Origin: Elusimicrobiales bacterium
Lineage (GTDB): Bacteria > Elusimicrobiota > Elusimicrobia > Elusimicrobiales > Elusimicrobiaceae
Direction: 5' to 3'
NCBI GenBank assembly: GCA_041651175.1
Contig: JBAZJT010000001.1
Span: 282,101-346,100, forward strand
Length of the DNA: 64,000 nt
Position 1 is the stretch's first letter, and every line of letters begins with the position of its first letter. A program made the position numbers and the translations under genes. A model generated the notes under the pieces. It did no database searches and had not been told where the DNA came from. It saw only the letters and a list, made by a program, of their open reading frames with translations. This document shows positions 23,898 through 32,607 of the stretch, in pieces.

Positions 23898-25375
23898 TTG
23901 AGCCAGCAGATGTCGGGCTGGCGGGCGGCGGCCACCTCGTCGGGCCTGCGCGCGGGCATTGTGTGCGGCGCGCCCTTTACCAGTTCCGGGTTGGCGCGCG
24001 CCTCGGCGTGTATGGCGCGCATGGCGGCGATAAAACCGTCCAGCGTCCGGCGGCTTTCAGTCTCGGTCGGCTCTATCATAAGGGCCTCGTGGACTATCAG
24101 CGGGAAATACACCGTCGGCGCGTGATAGCCGTAATCCAGCAGCCGCTTGGCGATGTCCAGCGTGCGCACGCCGCCGGTGGTTTCCGGGTCGGTGGTCAGC
24201 ACGCATTCGTGCATGCAGGGGCCGCCGTACTGCGGCGGGAAAATGTCCTTGAGTTTGGCCAGCACGTAATTGGCGTTTATCACCGCGTCCTCGGCCACGG
24301 CGCGCAGGCTTTGCGCGGAATGCTGCAGCAGCCAGCAGTAAGCCCGCAGCAGCACCGCCGTATTGCCGGAGAACGCGCGCAGCGCGCCGATTGAATCGGG
24401 ATAATCCGTCCGCGCACGGTACCTGCCGTTTTCCTCAACCACGCGGGGAACGGGCAAAAACGGCTCCAGCGCTTTTGTAACGCCCACAACGCCGGCCCCC
24501 GGCCCGCCGCCGCCGTGCGGGGTGGAGAAAGTCTTGTGCATGTTGAGGTGCATTATATCCACCCCGAAATCCCCGGGCCTGGCCATGCCGATAAGCGCGT
24601 TGAAATTCGCGCCGTCCATGTAGACCAGCGCGCCGGCCTTGTGCGCGGCGGCGGTTATCTGCCGTATCCCGGTTTCAAAAAGCCCCAGGGTGTTGGGCAC
24701 GGTCAGCATGACGAGCGCGGTATCCGGCCCCAGATGCTTTTCCAGTTCCGGCAGGTCAACCCGCCCGTCGGGGCCGGATTTAACCGTTACCACCTCAAAG
24801 CCGCCCAGCGCGGCGGAAGCCGGATTGGTGCCGTGCGACGAATCCGGCACTATTATTTTGTGGCGCGCGGCGCCGCCGTTTCTGACATGCCAGGCGCGGG
24901 CGATTAGTATGCCCGCCCATTCGCCGTGCGCGCCCGCTGCGGCGTTGAGCGAAAACGCGGCCATCCCGCATATCTCGCAGAGCAGCTTTTCAAGGCCATG
25001 CAAAGCCTCCAGCGCGCCCTGCGCGGCGGCGTCCGGCGTTTCGGGATGAAGCGACGCAAACCCCGCAAGCGAGGACAACTCCTCGTTGATTTTGGGGTTG
25101 TATTTCATCGTGCAGGAGCCCAGCGGGTAGAAATGCGTGTCCAGCGAAAAGTTCAGCCGGGACAGATTGGTGTAATGGCGCACCGTGTCCAGCTCCGAGA
25201 GTTCGGGCAGTTTCGGCGCGTTCCTGCGCAGCAGGGAATGCGGCACATGCGAGGCGGCGGGTTTTTCCGCCGCGGCGAACCTGAACCCGCGCCTGCCGGG
25301 CGAGGATTTTTCTATGGACAACTGTCTCTGCGCGGTCTTTTCCGCCGGAGGGGCGGCGATTTCAGTTATTGGCAT
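23894..25375 (-). CDS. gcvPB: Glycine dehydrogenase (decarboxylating) subunit 2
   Basis: 493 residues, PLP-bearing half of the two-subunit P-protein. The N-terminal block (ELDTVRHYTNLSRLNFSLDT, then FYPLGSCTMKYNPK) and the PLP lysine in DIMHLNMHKTFSTPHGGGGP (about 270-289) are typical. With subunit 1 it decarboxylates glycine and passes the aminomethyl group to the lipoyl arm of GcvH. It overlaps the end of gcvPA by 14 bases and lies in the order T-H-PA-PB. Confidence 0.93.
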   Translation of the reverse strand: MPITEIAAPPAEKTAQRQLSIEKSSPGRRGFRFAAAEKPAASHVPHSLLRRNAPKLPELSELDTVRHYTNLSRLNFSLDTHFYPLGSCTMKYNPKINEELSSLAGFASLHPETPDAAAQGALEALHGLEKLLCEICGMAAFSLNAAAGAHGEWAGILIARAWHVRNGGAARHKIIVPDSSHGTNPASAALGGFEVVTVKSGPDGRVDLPELEKHLGPDTALVMLTVPNTLGLFETGIRQITAAAHKAGALVYMDGANFNALIGMARPGDFGVDIMHLNMHKTFSTPHGGGGPGAGVVGVTKALEPFLPVPRVVEENGRYRARTDYPDSIGALRAFSGNTAVLLRAYCWLLQHSAQSLRAVAEDAVINANYVLAKLKDIFPPQYGGPCMHECVLTTDPETTGGVRTLDIAKRLLDYGYHAPTVYFPLIVHEALMIEPTETESRRTLDGFIAAMRAIHAEARANPELVKGAPHTMPARRPDEVAAARQPDICWLK

Positions 25376-26687
25376 ATTTTTTAAGCGCGCTCACCAGCGC
25401 GGCGGTTTCCTGGCGCGTCCGCATTTCCGTGACGCAGACCAGCAGGCAGTTTTCATAAGGCTTTTGCAGCGGTATGCCCGCCAGAATGCCTTCTTTGAGC
25501 AGCTCGTCCCGCAGTTGCGCGGCGGGGCGGGGACATTCCACGGCAAACTCGTTGAAAAACGGCGCGGCGAATTTCAGCCGGAACCCCTTAATCCCGCTTA
25601 TCATTTCGGCGGCGCGGTGCGCGTTTTCCAGATTCAGCTCGGCGACTTCGCGCAGGCCTTCCGGCCCCAGCAGCGCGCAGTAGATTGCGGCGTTAAGCGC
25701 GCACAACGCCTCGTTGGAGCAGATGTTGGAGGCCGCCCTTTCGCGCCGGATATGCTGCTCCCGCGCGGCCAGCGTGAGGGTGAAGGCGCGTTTCCCGTCG
25801 GCATCCTTTGTTATGCCGCAGATTCTGCCGGGGATGTGGCGGACATGCTCTTTTTTGCACGCGAACATGCCCAGGTAGGGCCCGCCGTAGGAAAGCGGAT
25901 TGCCCAGCGGCTGCCCCTCCGCCACGGCGATATCCGCGCCGCAGGAGCCGGGCGCGCGCAAAACGCCGAGGCTGAGCGGATTTACAACAGCCACAAGCAG
26001 CGCCCCCGCGGAGGAGGCCGCGGCGCGCGCCGCGTCCATATCCTCCAGGCAGCCGTAATAATTGGGGTTGCAGGCCACGACGCAGGCCGCGCCGTCGGCT
26101 GCTTCCGCCAGGCCGGCGGGGTCCATGGTCCCGTCGTCCGAGCACGGAATTTCCGCGAACACGGTTTCCGGCTGCGGGGCGAAATAGGTTTTAAGCGTTT
26201 TCAGGTAATGCGGGTTGAGCGACCGCGGCAGCGCGGCCTTTTTCCTGCCGGTAATGCGCATGGCGGCCTTGACCGCCTCCGCCAGCGCGGTGGCGCCGTC
26301 GTAGAGCGAGGCGTTGGAGGCGTCCATCTCAAACAGCGCGCAGACGGCGCTCTGATACTCGTATATGGACTGAAGCGTGCCCTGGCTGGCCTCGGCCTGA
26401 TAGGGGGTGTAGGCGGTTACAAACTCCGCCCGGCCGGCCAGCGCGCGCACCGCCGCGGGGATGTAATGCTCGTAAGCCCCGCCTCCGGCGAAATTGGCCA
26501 GGCGGGCGTTTTTGCCCGCCAGGGCCGACATATGGGCGGCAAGCTGCGGCTCGGTCAGCGCGGGGGAGAGGTTGAATTTGGCGGAGCGCAGCTCGCGCGG
26601 AATCTGGGCCAGCAATTCCTCCAGCGAGCCAAAGCCGGAGGCCTTTATCATCTCCAGCCTGTCTTTATCGGTATGGACGGTGTACAT
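25362..26687 (-). CDS. gcvPA: Glycine dehydrogenase (decarboxylating) subunit 1
   Basis: 441 residues, the usual length. AGGGAYEHYIPAAVRALAGR (about 70-89), TAYTPYQAEASQGTLQSIYE and the glycine-rich LGNPLSYGGPYLGMFACKK are characteristic. It forms the P-protein heterotetramer with gcvPB. The ATG is one base after the gcvH stop, so translation is probably coupled. Confidence 0.93.
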   Translation of the reverse strand: MYTVHTDKDRLEMIKASGFGSLEELLAQIPRELRSAKFNLSPALTEPQLAAHMSALAGKNARLANFAGGGAYEHYIPAAVRALAGRAEFVTAYTPYQAEASQGTLQSIYEYQSAVCALFEMDASNASLYDGATALAEAVKAAMRITGRKKAALPRSLNPHYLKTLKTYFAPQPETVFAEIPCSDDGTMDPAGLAEAADGAACVVACNPNYYGCLEDMDAARAAASSAGALLVAVVNPLSLGVLRAPGSCGADIAVAEGQPLGNPLSYGGPYLGMFACKKEHVRHIPGRICGITKDADGKRAFTLTLAAREQHIRRERAASNICSNEALCALNAAIYCALLGPEGLREVAELNLENAHRAAEMISGIKGFRLKFAAPFFNEFAVECPRPAAQLRDELLKEGILAGIPLQKPYENCLLVCVTEMRTRQETAALVSALKKYANN

Positions 26688-26688
26688 G

Positions 26689-27078
26689 TCAGTGTTTGAG
26701 CGAAGCCGTGAATTGCTGATAGGCGGCGTAATCCATAAGCGCGGCCTGCCCGCCGTCGCCGGAGAGCTTTATTTTGCAGAACCAGCCCTTTTCGTGCGGG
26801 GACTGGTTGGCAAGCGCCGGCTCCGCCGCCAGCGCGGAGTTGGCCTCTACCACCTCGCCGGAAACCGGCGCGAAAAAGTCCGACGCGGCCTTGACCGATT
26901 CTATGACCGCGCAGCGCTCGCCCTGCCGGATATTCGCGCCGGGCTTGGGCAGCTCCACAAAAACGATGTCGCTTATCTCATGCTGGGCGTAGTCGGTTAT
27001 TCCCACGGCGGCGACGCCGTTTTCTATACAGGCCCATTCGTGGGTCTTGGTGTATTTGCATTTTTCCGGGGTATACAT
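26689..27078 (-). CDS. gcvH: Glycine cleavage system H protein
   Basis: 129-residue lipoyl carrier. The lipoylated lysine is in VIESVKAASDFFAPVSGEVV (about Lys64), with the conserved N-terminal YTKTHEWA and VGITDYAQHEISDIVFVELP. It shuttles the aminomethyl group between the P, T and L proteins. Its likely modifying enzyme is the LplA/LipM-like gene downstream in the same operon. L-protein (dihydrolipoyl dehydrogenase) is not in the window. Confidence 0.95.
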   Translation of the reverse strand: MYTPEKCKYTKTHEWACIENGVAAVGITDYAQHEISDIVFVELPKPGANIRQGERCAVIESVKAASDFFAPVSGEVVEANSALAAEPALANQSPHEKGWFCKIKLSGDGGQAALMDYAAYQQFTASLKH

Positions 27079-27088
27079 GGCAGTCTCC

Positions 27089-28186
27089 TTAAACTTTATT
27101 TGCGTAAAACGGAACTTTCGCCGTTCTGGCCGGGATTTTGCGGGAGTGGATTTCCACGGAAAGCGGCTCCCCCTCCTTCAAATCCGGCGGGACGAGGTAG
27201 CCCACCCCTATGCCTCTGCCCAGCACGGGCGAGAAGGTGGCGCTGCACAGCTCGCCTATTTTCTCGCCGCCTCTCCAGACGGCGCAGCCGGGGCGCGGCA
27301 CCCCGCCCTGTTCCAGCACAATGCCGGTCAGCTTGCGGCGGATGCCTTCTTTTTTCTGTTTCAGGACGGCTTCTTTCCCGATGAACTCGCCTTTATTGGG
27401 CTTTAACACCCAGCCGTAATTGGCTTCAAGAGTGGTATGGTCGTCGTCCACATCCGAGCCGTAGAGCAGATACCCCGCCTCAAGCCGCAGAGTGTCGCGC
27501 GAGCCGAGGCCGCACGGCGCAATGCCGTATTTTTTGCCTCTGGAAAGCAGTTCGTCCCACACTTTGACTATCGCGGAAGGCGGGGCGATTATTTCGCAGC
27601 CGTCCTCTCCGGTATAGCCGGTGCGGCAGATGAAACCGCCCTCGCCGTGTATTTTGGTTTCCGTTATCCAGAAGCGGGGCAGCTTCACCGCGTCCGGCCA
27701 CAGTTCCGCCATAAGCTGCGGCGCTTTGGGGCCCTGCAAAGCTATCATCCCGTACCTGTCGCTGGCGTTTTCCACCGAAGCGTTCATCCCGGCGGAATGT
27801 TTTTTGAACCACGCGAAATCCTTGTCCGTGGTGGCGGAGTTAACCACCACAAGAAAACGCTCGTTTGAGAGGCAGAAGGGAATCACATCATCAACCAGCC
27901 CGCCATGCTCGTTAAGCACATGCGAATAGACGCCTTTTCCGGGGACAGTCTTTATATCGTTGGCGTTGAGCTTCTGAACCAGGGCATGCGCGTCCGCGCC
28001 GGTTATGAAAACCTGGCCCATGTGGGAAACGTCAAAAATGCCGCAGTCGCTGCGGACGGCGCGATGCTCCTGCAAAATGCCGGAAAACTGCACCGGCAGT
28101 TCCCAGCCGTGGAAATCCACCATTCTGCCGCCGGCTTTAAGCATTGAATCATAAAGCGGGGTGCGCCTGATGGTTTGCGATGTCAT
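27089..28186 (-). CDS. gcvT: Glycine cleavage system aminomethyltransferase (T protein)
   Basis: 365 residues; transfers the methylene group from the H-protein arm to tetrahydrofolate and releases ammonia. TPLYDSMLKAGGRMVDFHGWE at the N-terminus, CGIFDVSHMGQ, and the catalytic-Asp region around LNANDIKTVPGKGVY (about 90-105) are typical; RTGYTGEDGCEI and LGSRDTLRLEAGYLLYG mark domain 2. AGGAGG precedes the ATG. It is the first gene of the seven-gene operon. Confidence 0.95.
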   Translation of the reverse strand: MTSQTIRRTPLYDSMLKAGGRMVDFHGWELPVQFSGILQEHRAVRSDCGIFDVSHMGQVFITGADAHALVQKLNANDIKTVPGKGVYSHVLNEHGGLVDDVIPFCLSNERFLVVVNSATTDKDFAWFKKHSAGMNASVENASDRYGMIALQGPKAPQLMAELWPDAVKLPRFWITETKIHGEGGFICRTGYTGEDGCEIIAPPSAIVKVWDELLSRGKKYGIAPCGLGSRDTLRLEAGYLLYGSDVDDDHTTLEANYGWVLKPNKGEFIGKEAVLKQKKEGIRRKLTGIVLEQGGVPRPGCAVWRGGEKIGELCSATFSPVLGRGIGVGYLVPPDLKEGEPLSVEIHSRKIPARTAKVPFYANKV

Positions 28187-28342
28187 GTGTGCCTCCTCAA
28201 GTATGCGATTTGTTAAGCCCCGCTCCGGCAGCCTGCCGAAACCCCCGTTTCCGGGTCTTTTCGGCAGAACGCCGGCCTGCGCGGGCGATGCGTAAAGGCC
28301 GAAACCGCCCCGCCGCAGCGCGGCTGGCCGATACGTATATGT
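28187..28342 (-). other. Structured leader of the gcv operon
   Basis: About 155 bases of leader. A strong hairpin pairs CTGCCGAAA with TTTCGGCAG around ACCCGGAAACGGGG, and further GC-rich pairings lie upstream. The conserved cores of the glycine riboswitch were looked for and not found. Function unknown; it may only stabilise or regulate the mRNA. Confidence 0.4.
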
Positions 28343-28369
28343 TTTATAACATTTAGGGACGGTTCACAA
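28343..28369 (-). promoter_or_regulatory. Possible promoter of the gcv operon
   Basis: Minus strand: TTGTGA (28369-28364), a short 15-base spacer, TATAAA (28348-28343), preceded by TG and one base (extended -10). The spacing is poor but the extended -10 may compensate. Confidence 0.4.
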
Positions 28370-28386
28370 ACGGGGGGAAAGGTTCT

Positions 28387-29166
28387 CTATTGCGGGGCGG
28401 CGGCCATCGGCTCGCCCACAAGCTGGTAATTGCCGGCCCACTGCAGTTGCACCGGCCCGACTCCCTTTTCCATCCAGTAAAGCGCGCCGATCGGGACGCC
28501 GCCGTTCCAGTCCTGCTGGTAAAACAGCATAAGCGTTTCGCCGTGCCTGCGCCCCAGAACATCCTCAAAAAACGGCAGCACTTTGGCGAACCAGACGGAC
28601 TGATGGCCTTTTTGCGCCACAGCCTGGCCGGGCAGCATGTGCGAGGCCAGCACATCCAGGTAAATCCCGCATTCCAGTTTGCCGCCCACCGGCTGATGCC
28701 CGCCCCACAATATCTCGCCGCCGGAGCGGAAACGCATTTTTTTGACCGGGCCCAGAATGGCGGCCTCCGCCCCGCTGGACGGGTAATCATCCCCGAATTC
28801 CACCACGCCGCGCAGCGGGTCGTAGCGCAGCAGCCAGCGGTCCTTCCACTTTCCGTTGAGATAATCGTCCTGCCAGACGGTTCCGTCCGGCTGGCGGGAA
28901 AACACAGATGTCATGTTCGCCGGCAAGCCGCCCTTGTTAAAATAGTTGAACACGGCGGGCTTGCCGGACGCGGGCTGCGGCCAGTAATCGGGAACGAAAA
29001 CAACGGCGGGAGCAGCGTCCGTGAAGAGCGGAACCGGAGGCGGAGCCGCAGCGTCCGCCGCGAAGCGCGCGCCCGCCGCCAACGCGCCGAAAACAGATTC
29101 CTCCGCCGCCGCGCAAGACACGGACAAAACCGCCGCAGCGGCAATCATAAAAATGTTTTTTTTCAT
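28387..29166 (-). CDS. Exported protein of unknown function
   Basis: 259 residues. An N-terminal signal peptide (MKKNIFMIAAAAVLSVSCAA) is followed by an Ala/Pro-rich linker and a soluble domain with many aromatic residues (WQDDYLNGKWKDRWLLRYDP, LMLFYQQDWNGG, GALYWMEKGVG). No family recognised. It could be a secreted carbohydrate- or envelope-associated protein, but nothing in the sequence proves it. The ATG at 29166 is chosen because the signal peptide begins there; the longer frame adds 11 residues without sense. It lies downstream of the polysaccharide deacetylase gene on the same strand, 134 bases away. Confidence 0.6.
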   Translation of the reverse strand: MKKNIFMIAAAAVLSVSCAAAEESVFGALAAGARFAADAAAPPPVPLFTDAAPAVVFVPDYWPQPASGKPAVFNYFNKGGLPANMTSVFSRQPDGTVWQDDYLNGKWKDRWLLRYDPLRGVVEFGDDYPSSGAEAAILGPVKKMRFRSGGEILWGGHQPVGGKLECGIYLDVLASHMLPGQAVAQKGHQSVWFAKVLPFFEDVLGRRHGETLMLFYQQDWNGGVPIGALYWMEKGVGPVQLQWAGNYQLVGEPMAAAPQ

Positions 29167-29208
29167 CACACAAACCGCCGCGCCTGTGCCTGTTTCCAAC
29201 CGCAGGAA

Positions 29209-29217
29209 ATTATCGCA
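29209..29217 (-). promoter_or_regulatory. Possible extended -10 element upstream of the exported protein gene
   Basis: Minus strand TGCGATAAT (GATAAT at 29214-29209, preceded by TG and one base) about 43 bases before the start codon; no -35 hexamer at the right distance. Confidence 0.3.
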
Positions 29218-29300
29218 GGAAACGCATTTCGCGCGACAGGGTCAAAAGGCCCAGCCGGGATCCTGCGGCGCGTTCCGCTCGGGGGGAATTTTGCAATCCG

Positions 29301-30353
29301 CTACACGGGCTTGCGGGAGGCGCCGTCGAACGGCGCGGGGGGCGTCTGGCGCGGCGGGGGCGGGTTGTTCTGGGGCGGCAATGCCGCCGGCGCAGCCTCG
29401 GATGATTTCGGCGCGGGCGCGGCAGGCTTGTCCGGGGAGTTGGCGTCGCTGCGCGGAGTTTTTTCTTCGGCTGCGGGGGCGGATTTATCGGAATGCCGCC
29501 GGCGCGAATGCGCCGGTTTTTCCTTCTCCGGCGCGGGAGCCGGTTTGCGCGGCGCGGGAACAGGTTCAGCGGACGGCTTCTGCTTTTCCGCCGGCGCGGA
29601 TGCAGCCTGGGCGGCGGGCTCCGGCGCGCTTTCCTCACGACGCGAAGGTTCGCCGCGCGTTACAGCGTTGTTTTCCGGACAGTCCAGCAAAGTGTCCAGC
29701 CTGACGGGAACGAGGCGGCGTTTTTTCGCCTCCTCCAGAACGCGGCGGACTATGTACACCGTGGCCTGCCGGTGGTCGCCGCCGTCGTGCAGCAGCAGTA
29801 TCGCGCCGGGCGTGAGGCTGGCCAGATATTTCTTGAGCAACTCTTCCTTGGGGCGGCTTTCCCAGTCGGAGCCGTAATCCCAGTTGACCACCACGTACTT
29901 GTTGCGGCGGGCGGTTTGCAGCACCCATTTCTTTGTGATGCCGTACGGCATCCGCATGAAGCGGGTGTGGTAGCCGGTGTGTTTTTTAATAATATCGGAG
30001 GTGCGCTCCAGCTCGCTTTCCAGCTTGGAGACGCGCTTTTCCTCCGGCACTTTGTTGAAATTGCTGTGCGTATAAGTGTGGTTGGCGACGAGATGTCCCG
30101 CCTTGGCCTCCTCCTCCAGCAGCTTCGGGTTCCTGGCGGCCTGGCCGCCGAGGACAAAGAAAGTGGCCTTCGCGCCGTATGCGTCCAGCAGTTTTAGCAC
30201 GTCTTCGGTGGCGTCGCCGGGACCGTCGTCAAAGGTAAGCGCCACATAGGGCCGGCTCTTCGGGCCGGAGGTTATGAACTTGCCGTAAGAGATATTATCG
30301 CCCGCGAAAGCCGGCGCCGCCAGCAGCAGCGCGGCAAAAATTTCATATTTCAT
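29301..30353 (-). CDS. Exported polysaccharide deacetylase (NodB/CE4) with Pro/Ala-rich tail
   Basis: 350 residues. Signal peptide MKYEIFAALLLAAPAFAGDN; NodB domain about 30-235 with motif 1 TFDDGPGD (catalytic Asp and metal Asp), motif 2 HTYTHSNF (metal His pair), motif 3 RMPYG, motif 4 NWDYGSDW and motif 5 LLLHDGG. All catalytic residues are present, so it should remove N-acetyl groups from peptidoglycan or another envelope glycan. The last ~110 residues are a low-complexity Pro/Ala/Glu/Lys tail, which could span the periplasm or bind peptidoglycan. The start overlaps the end of the ABC permease gene by 11 bases. Confidence 0.87.
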   Translation of the reverse strand: MKYEIFAALLLAAPAFAGDNISYGKFITSGPKSRPYVALTFDDGPGDATEDVLKLLDAYGAKATFFVLGGQAARNPKLLEEEAKAGHLVANHTYTHSNFNKVPEEKRVSKLESELERTSDIIKKHTGYHTRFMRMPYGITKKWVLQTARRNKYVVVNWDYGSDWESRPKEELLKKYLASLTPGAILLLHDGGDHRQATVYIVRRVLEEAKKRRLVPVRLDTLLDCPENNAVTRGEPSRREESAPEPAAQAASAPAEKQKPSAEPVPAPRKPAPAPEKEKPAHSRRRHSDKSAPAAEEKTPRSDANSPDKPAAPAPKSSEAAPAALPPQNNPPPPRQTPPAPFDGASRKPV

Positions 30354-32010
30354 AATTCTCCAGGTTCTTCCTGCCCATTTTCCAGGGGATTGCGACCGCC
30401 AGGATATTGACCAGCACGTATCCCGCGATGCACAGCGACAGCCAGCGCATGTCCCATGGCGCGGAATAAAATTTGTTGTAGAAGTGCATTCTGACCGGAT
30501 ACGCCTCCAGCGAAATAACCGCGGCCAGATACCCCACGCAGCAGGCCATATAGACGAACCCTCCGGCGGAGCTTTCCACCTGGTGTATGTTTTCCACGTC
30601 AAAGCGCGGGAACACCGCGCCCAGGCCGACGCCCATCACGCAGCACACCGCGGACGCCGCCGCTATCGTGCCCAGCCCCAGCGCTGACACGAAAAAATCC
30701 GCCTTCAGCAGGATATTGGAAACCGCCACCAGCGTTATCCCCACAAGCGCCGACGGCAGCGCCCACAGAACCAGCTTTTCACGCATGACCGAGGCAAGCG
30801 GCACCGGCGCGGCGCGCAGCAGCCAGAAGCTGCGCCCCTCCAGGCTTACGGCGGGGAAGGTGAAACGCAGCCCAATCGCCGCCACCACAAACCCGGCTAT
30901 CGCTATGTTGAAAAAAGCGATGAGGCTTTTGAGGTCCGCCGACTCCAGCGGCAGCTTCCTTATGCTGAACAGGTACACCGCCATTATCGCCGCTATAAGC
31001 GCGGCCTGCGACCAATAGCGCATGTCGCGCATGAAAACGCGCCTGTCCTTCCATAAAAGCGTGGCCTGCACCCGCTCCAGCAGGCCGGCGCGGAAGAGTT
31101 TGCGCTCCACCGGCTCGGAAAAATGCGGCTTGTTCTGGCGCATTCCTTCCTGCGCGCCGTTGAAGCCGGCCAGATATGTCCATTTTGACAGATATGCCAG
31201 CGCCCCGTAAACAACCAGAACGGAGCCGAACAGCGCCGCAACGTATTTGGCGAAAACCGCGTATTTGCCGAATAAAAAAGCCTGCATCCCCCCCACCAGC
31301 CACCACGAAGGCAGATACGGCGCGGTCGGCGCCTGGAGGTATTGCAGGTATCTGGACACCACCTCCATGGCGCCGGGGTTCAACAGCAGCTCCGGCTGGG
31401 AGAAACGCAGCATCATGTAGGCCAGCACCATCGCCAGGCTGCCCAGCAGCCAGACGGTGTCGCGCGTCCTGCCGGTGGGAAAAAACCACATCAGCGCCAT
31501 GCTAAGCGCCATGCCGCCCGCCGCGCCCAGCAGCACAAACGGAATCAGCAGAACGGCAAAATAGAGGTAAAAGAACACGGAGGCGTGTTCCGCCCGGCCC
31601 AGCGCCAGCACGAAAGGCAGCATCACCGCCACCAAAGTCCAGGAGGAGTACACCGCCGTCTCCACAGCTTTGTCAAAAAACACCAGCCGCGCCGGGATGG
31701 GGGAGGAGAAAAGGAATTTCAAATCGTCCGAATAATAGAGCGTGGTCATCGCGGAGATGAGGCCGGAAATCCCCACCATCGTAAACATCGCCAAAAACAG
31801 CATCGCCGTCATTTTCCAGGGCAGCAGCGGCCCGATGATGGAGACGCCGTAAAGATACCCCAGCGCGCGGCCAAACCAGTAATACATCAGCGCCAGTATC
31901 AGCAGCCCCGCCAGCGAAAACCCGGCGCGCACGCTTATATCCCAGAGGCTCATGCTCACCAGCCGGTTGAACGCGCTCTGCGCCCGGCGGCGGAGGAGAA
32001 GTTTTATCAT
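30343..32010 (-). CDS. ABC-2-type transporter permease
   Basis: 555 residues with about 12 predicted membrane segments. The N-terminal half has DLKFLFSSPIPARLVFFDKA, a loop typical of putative ABC exporters of the ABC-2 class; the C-terminal half has LEGRSFWLLRAAPVPLASVM. Probable partner of the ATPase at 32632-33387, from which it is separated only by a hipB-like and a shrunken hipA-like gene. Its ATG overlaps the stop of the latter (ATGA), so its translation depends on that small gene. Substrate unknown. Confidence 0.8.
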   Translation of the reverse strand: MIKLLLRRRAQSAFNRLVSMSLWDISVRAGFSLAGLLILALMYYWFGRALGYLYGVSIIGPLLPWKMTAMLFLAMFTMVGISGLISAMTTLYYSDDLKFLFSSPIPARLVFFDKAVETAVYSSWTLVAVMLPFVLALGRAEHASVFFYLYFAVLLIPFVLLGAAGGMALSMALMWFFPTGRTRDTVWLLGSLAMVLAYMMLRFSQPELLLNPGAMEVVSRYLQYLQAPTAPYLPSWWLVGGMQAFLFGKYAVFAKYVAALFGSVLVVYGALAYLSKWTYLAGFNGAQEGMRQNKPHFSEPVERKLFRAGLLERVQATLLWKDRRVFMRDMRYWSQAALIAAIMAVYLFSIRKLPLESADLKSLIAFFNIAIAGFVVAAIGLRFTFPAVSLEGRSFWLLRAAPVPLASVMREKLVLWALPSALVGITLVAVSNILLKADFFVSALGLGTIAAASAVCCVMGVGLGAVFPRFDVENIHQVESSAGGFVYMACCVGYLAAVISLEAYPVRMHFYNKFYSAPWDMRWLSLCIAGYVLVNILAVAIPWKMGRKNLENYEI

Positions 32011-32330
32011 AACAGCCTGCCGGAACGTTCCGCAATCACAGCGGACAGCAATTGCCTGTGCTTCGGCCCCAGAGAGGAGGCTTCCAGATACTGCGCCGCC
32101 CGCGCCGCAAGCCCGAGCACGTCCTCAACCGCGTTGGCGGCGGCTTTCCGGTCAATGCCAAGACCCTCCGCAAACCGGTCAAAGTCGGCGCGCAACGGCA
32201 GAGACAGGCTCACCGGGCGCGCCTGCGGGAAAGCCAGATATTCCGACGCATATTCAAAAACATAGCCTGAACCGGTTTCCGTCAAAGTTCCGGCTTTCGT
32301 CCCGGAATAATAAACAGCAGCCGTTTTCAT
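32007..32330 (-). CDS. Shrunken HipA-like protein lacking the kinase core
   Basis: 107 residues. The first ~48 (KTAAVYYSGTKAGTLTE, GYVFEYASEYLAFPQARPVS, LSLPLR) match the N-terminal subdomain of HipA kinases. The rest (FAEGLGIDRKAAANAVEDVL, then YLEASSLGPKHRQLL) resembles the helical C-terminus of HipA. The ~300 residues between them, including the P-loop, catalytic Asp and metal site, are missing, as if removed by an in-frame deletion. The frame is intact and coupled at both ends: the ATG overlaps the hipB stop (TGATG) and the stop overlaps the permease start. It cannot be a Ser/Thr kinase; it could be a remnant or a retained HipB partner. A GTG at 32333 is an alternative start. Confidence 0.65.
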   Translation of the reverse strand: MKTAAVYYSGTKAGTLTETGSGYVFEYASEYLAFPQARPVSLSLPLRADFDRFAEGLGIDRKAAANAVEDVLGLAARAAQYLEASSLGPKHRQLLSAVIAERSGRLL

Positions 32331-32524
32331 CACATGTCAACCGGGCCGAGGATTTTGCCGAAAAGCCTAAGCACTTTATTTACGGCGTCCGCGCGAACCG
32401 TTTCCTTGCCCTGTTCAAGTCCGCGGACAAAACGCAGCCCCACCCCGGCCCTGCGCGCCAGTTCCGGCTGAGTGAGCTTAAGTTCTTTCCGGCGTTTTTT
32501 GACAAATTCCCGCACTTTTTTCAT
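32330..32524 (-). CDS. XRE/HipB-like DNA-binding regulator
   Basis: 64 residues, a single helix-turn-helix of the Cro/CI type: VKKRRKELKLTQPELARRAG, then VGLRFVRGLEQGKETVRAD and VNKVLRLFG. Typical of HipB antitoxins (about 70-90 residues), which dimerise on palindromic operators and repress their own operon. Two copies of the same palindrome flank the promoter region upstream (32525-32546 and 32608-32629). The ATG at 32524 is chosen because the helix-turn-helix starts soon after and the operator would otherwise be coding. Confidence 0.82.
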   Translation of the reverse strand: MKKVREFVKKRRKELKLTQPELARRAGVGLRFVRGLEQGKETVRADAVNKVLRLFGKILGPVDM

Positions 32525-32546
32525 AGTATGCCCGATGGGGTATAAT
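32525..32546. promoter_or_regulatory. HipB-like operator, proximal copy
   Basis: AGTATGCCC-GATG-GGGTATAAT, an inverted repeat with four central bases, seven of nine pairs matching, directly upstream of the hipB-like start codon. Confidence 0.6.
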
Positions 32547-32607
32547 AACGCCAAATTGCCAAAATTTGACGCTTGTCATAACATGATTTGAGGCTTCTAC
32601 AATAGTT

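Noticed and set aside
25185..26699. A 504-codon plus-strand open frame across gcvPA
   Set aside because: Pure antisense of a well-conserved gene; product has no recognisable motif.
28187..28342. Glycine riboswitch upstream of gcvT
   Set aside because: The two conserved cores could not be found in the leader; only GC-rich hairpins are present.
30354..30602. N-terminal extension of the polysaccharide deacetylase frame
   Set aside because: The extension overlaps the ABC permease coding end; the signal peptide starts at 30353.
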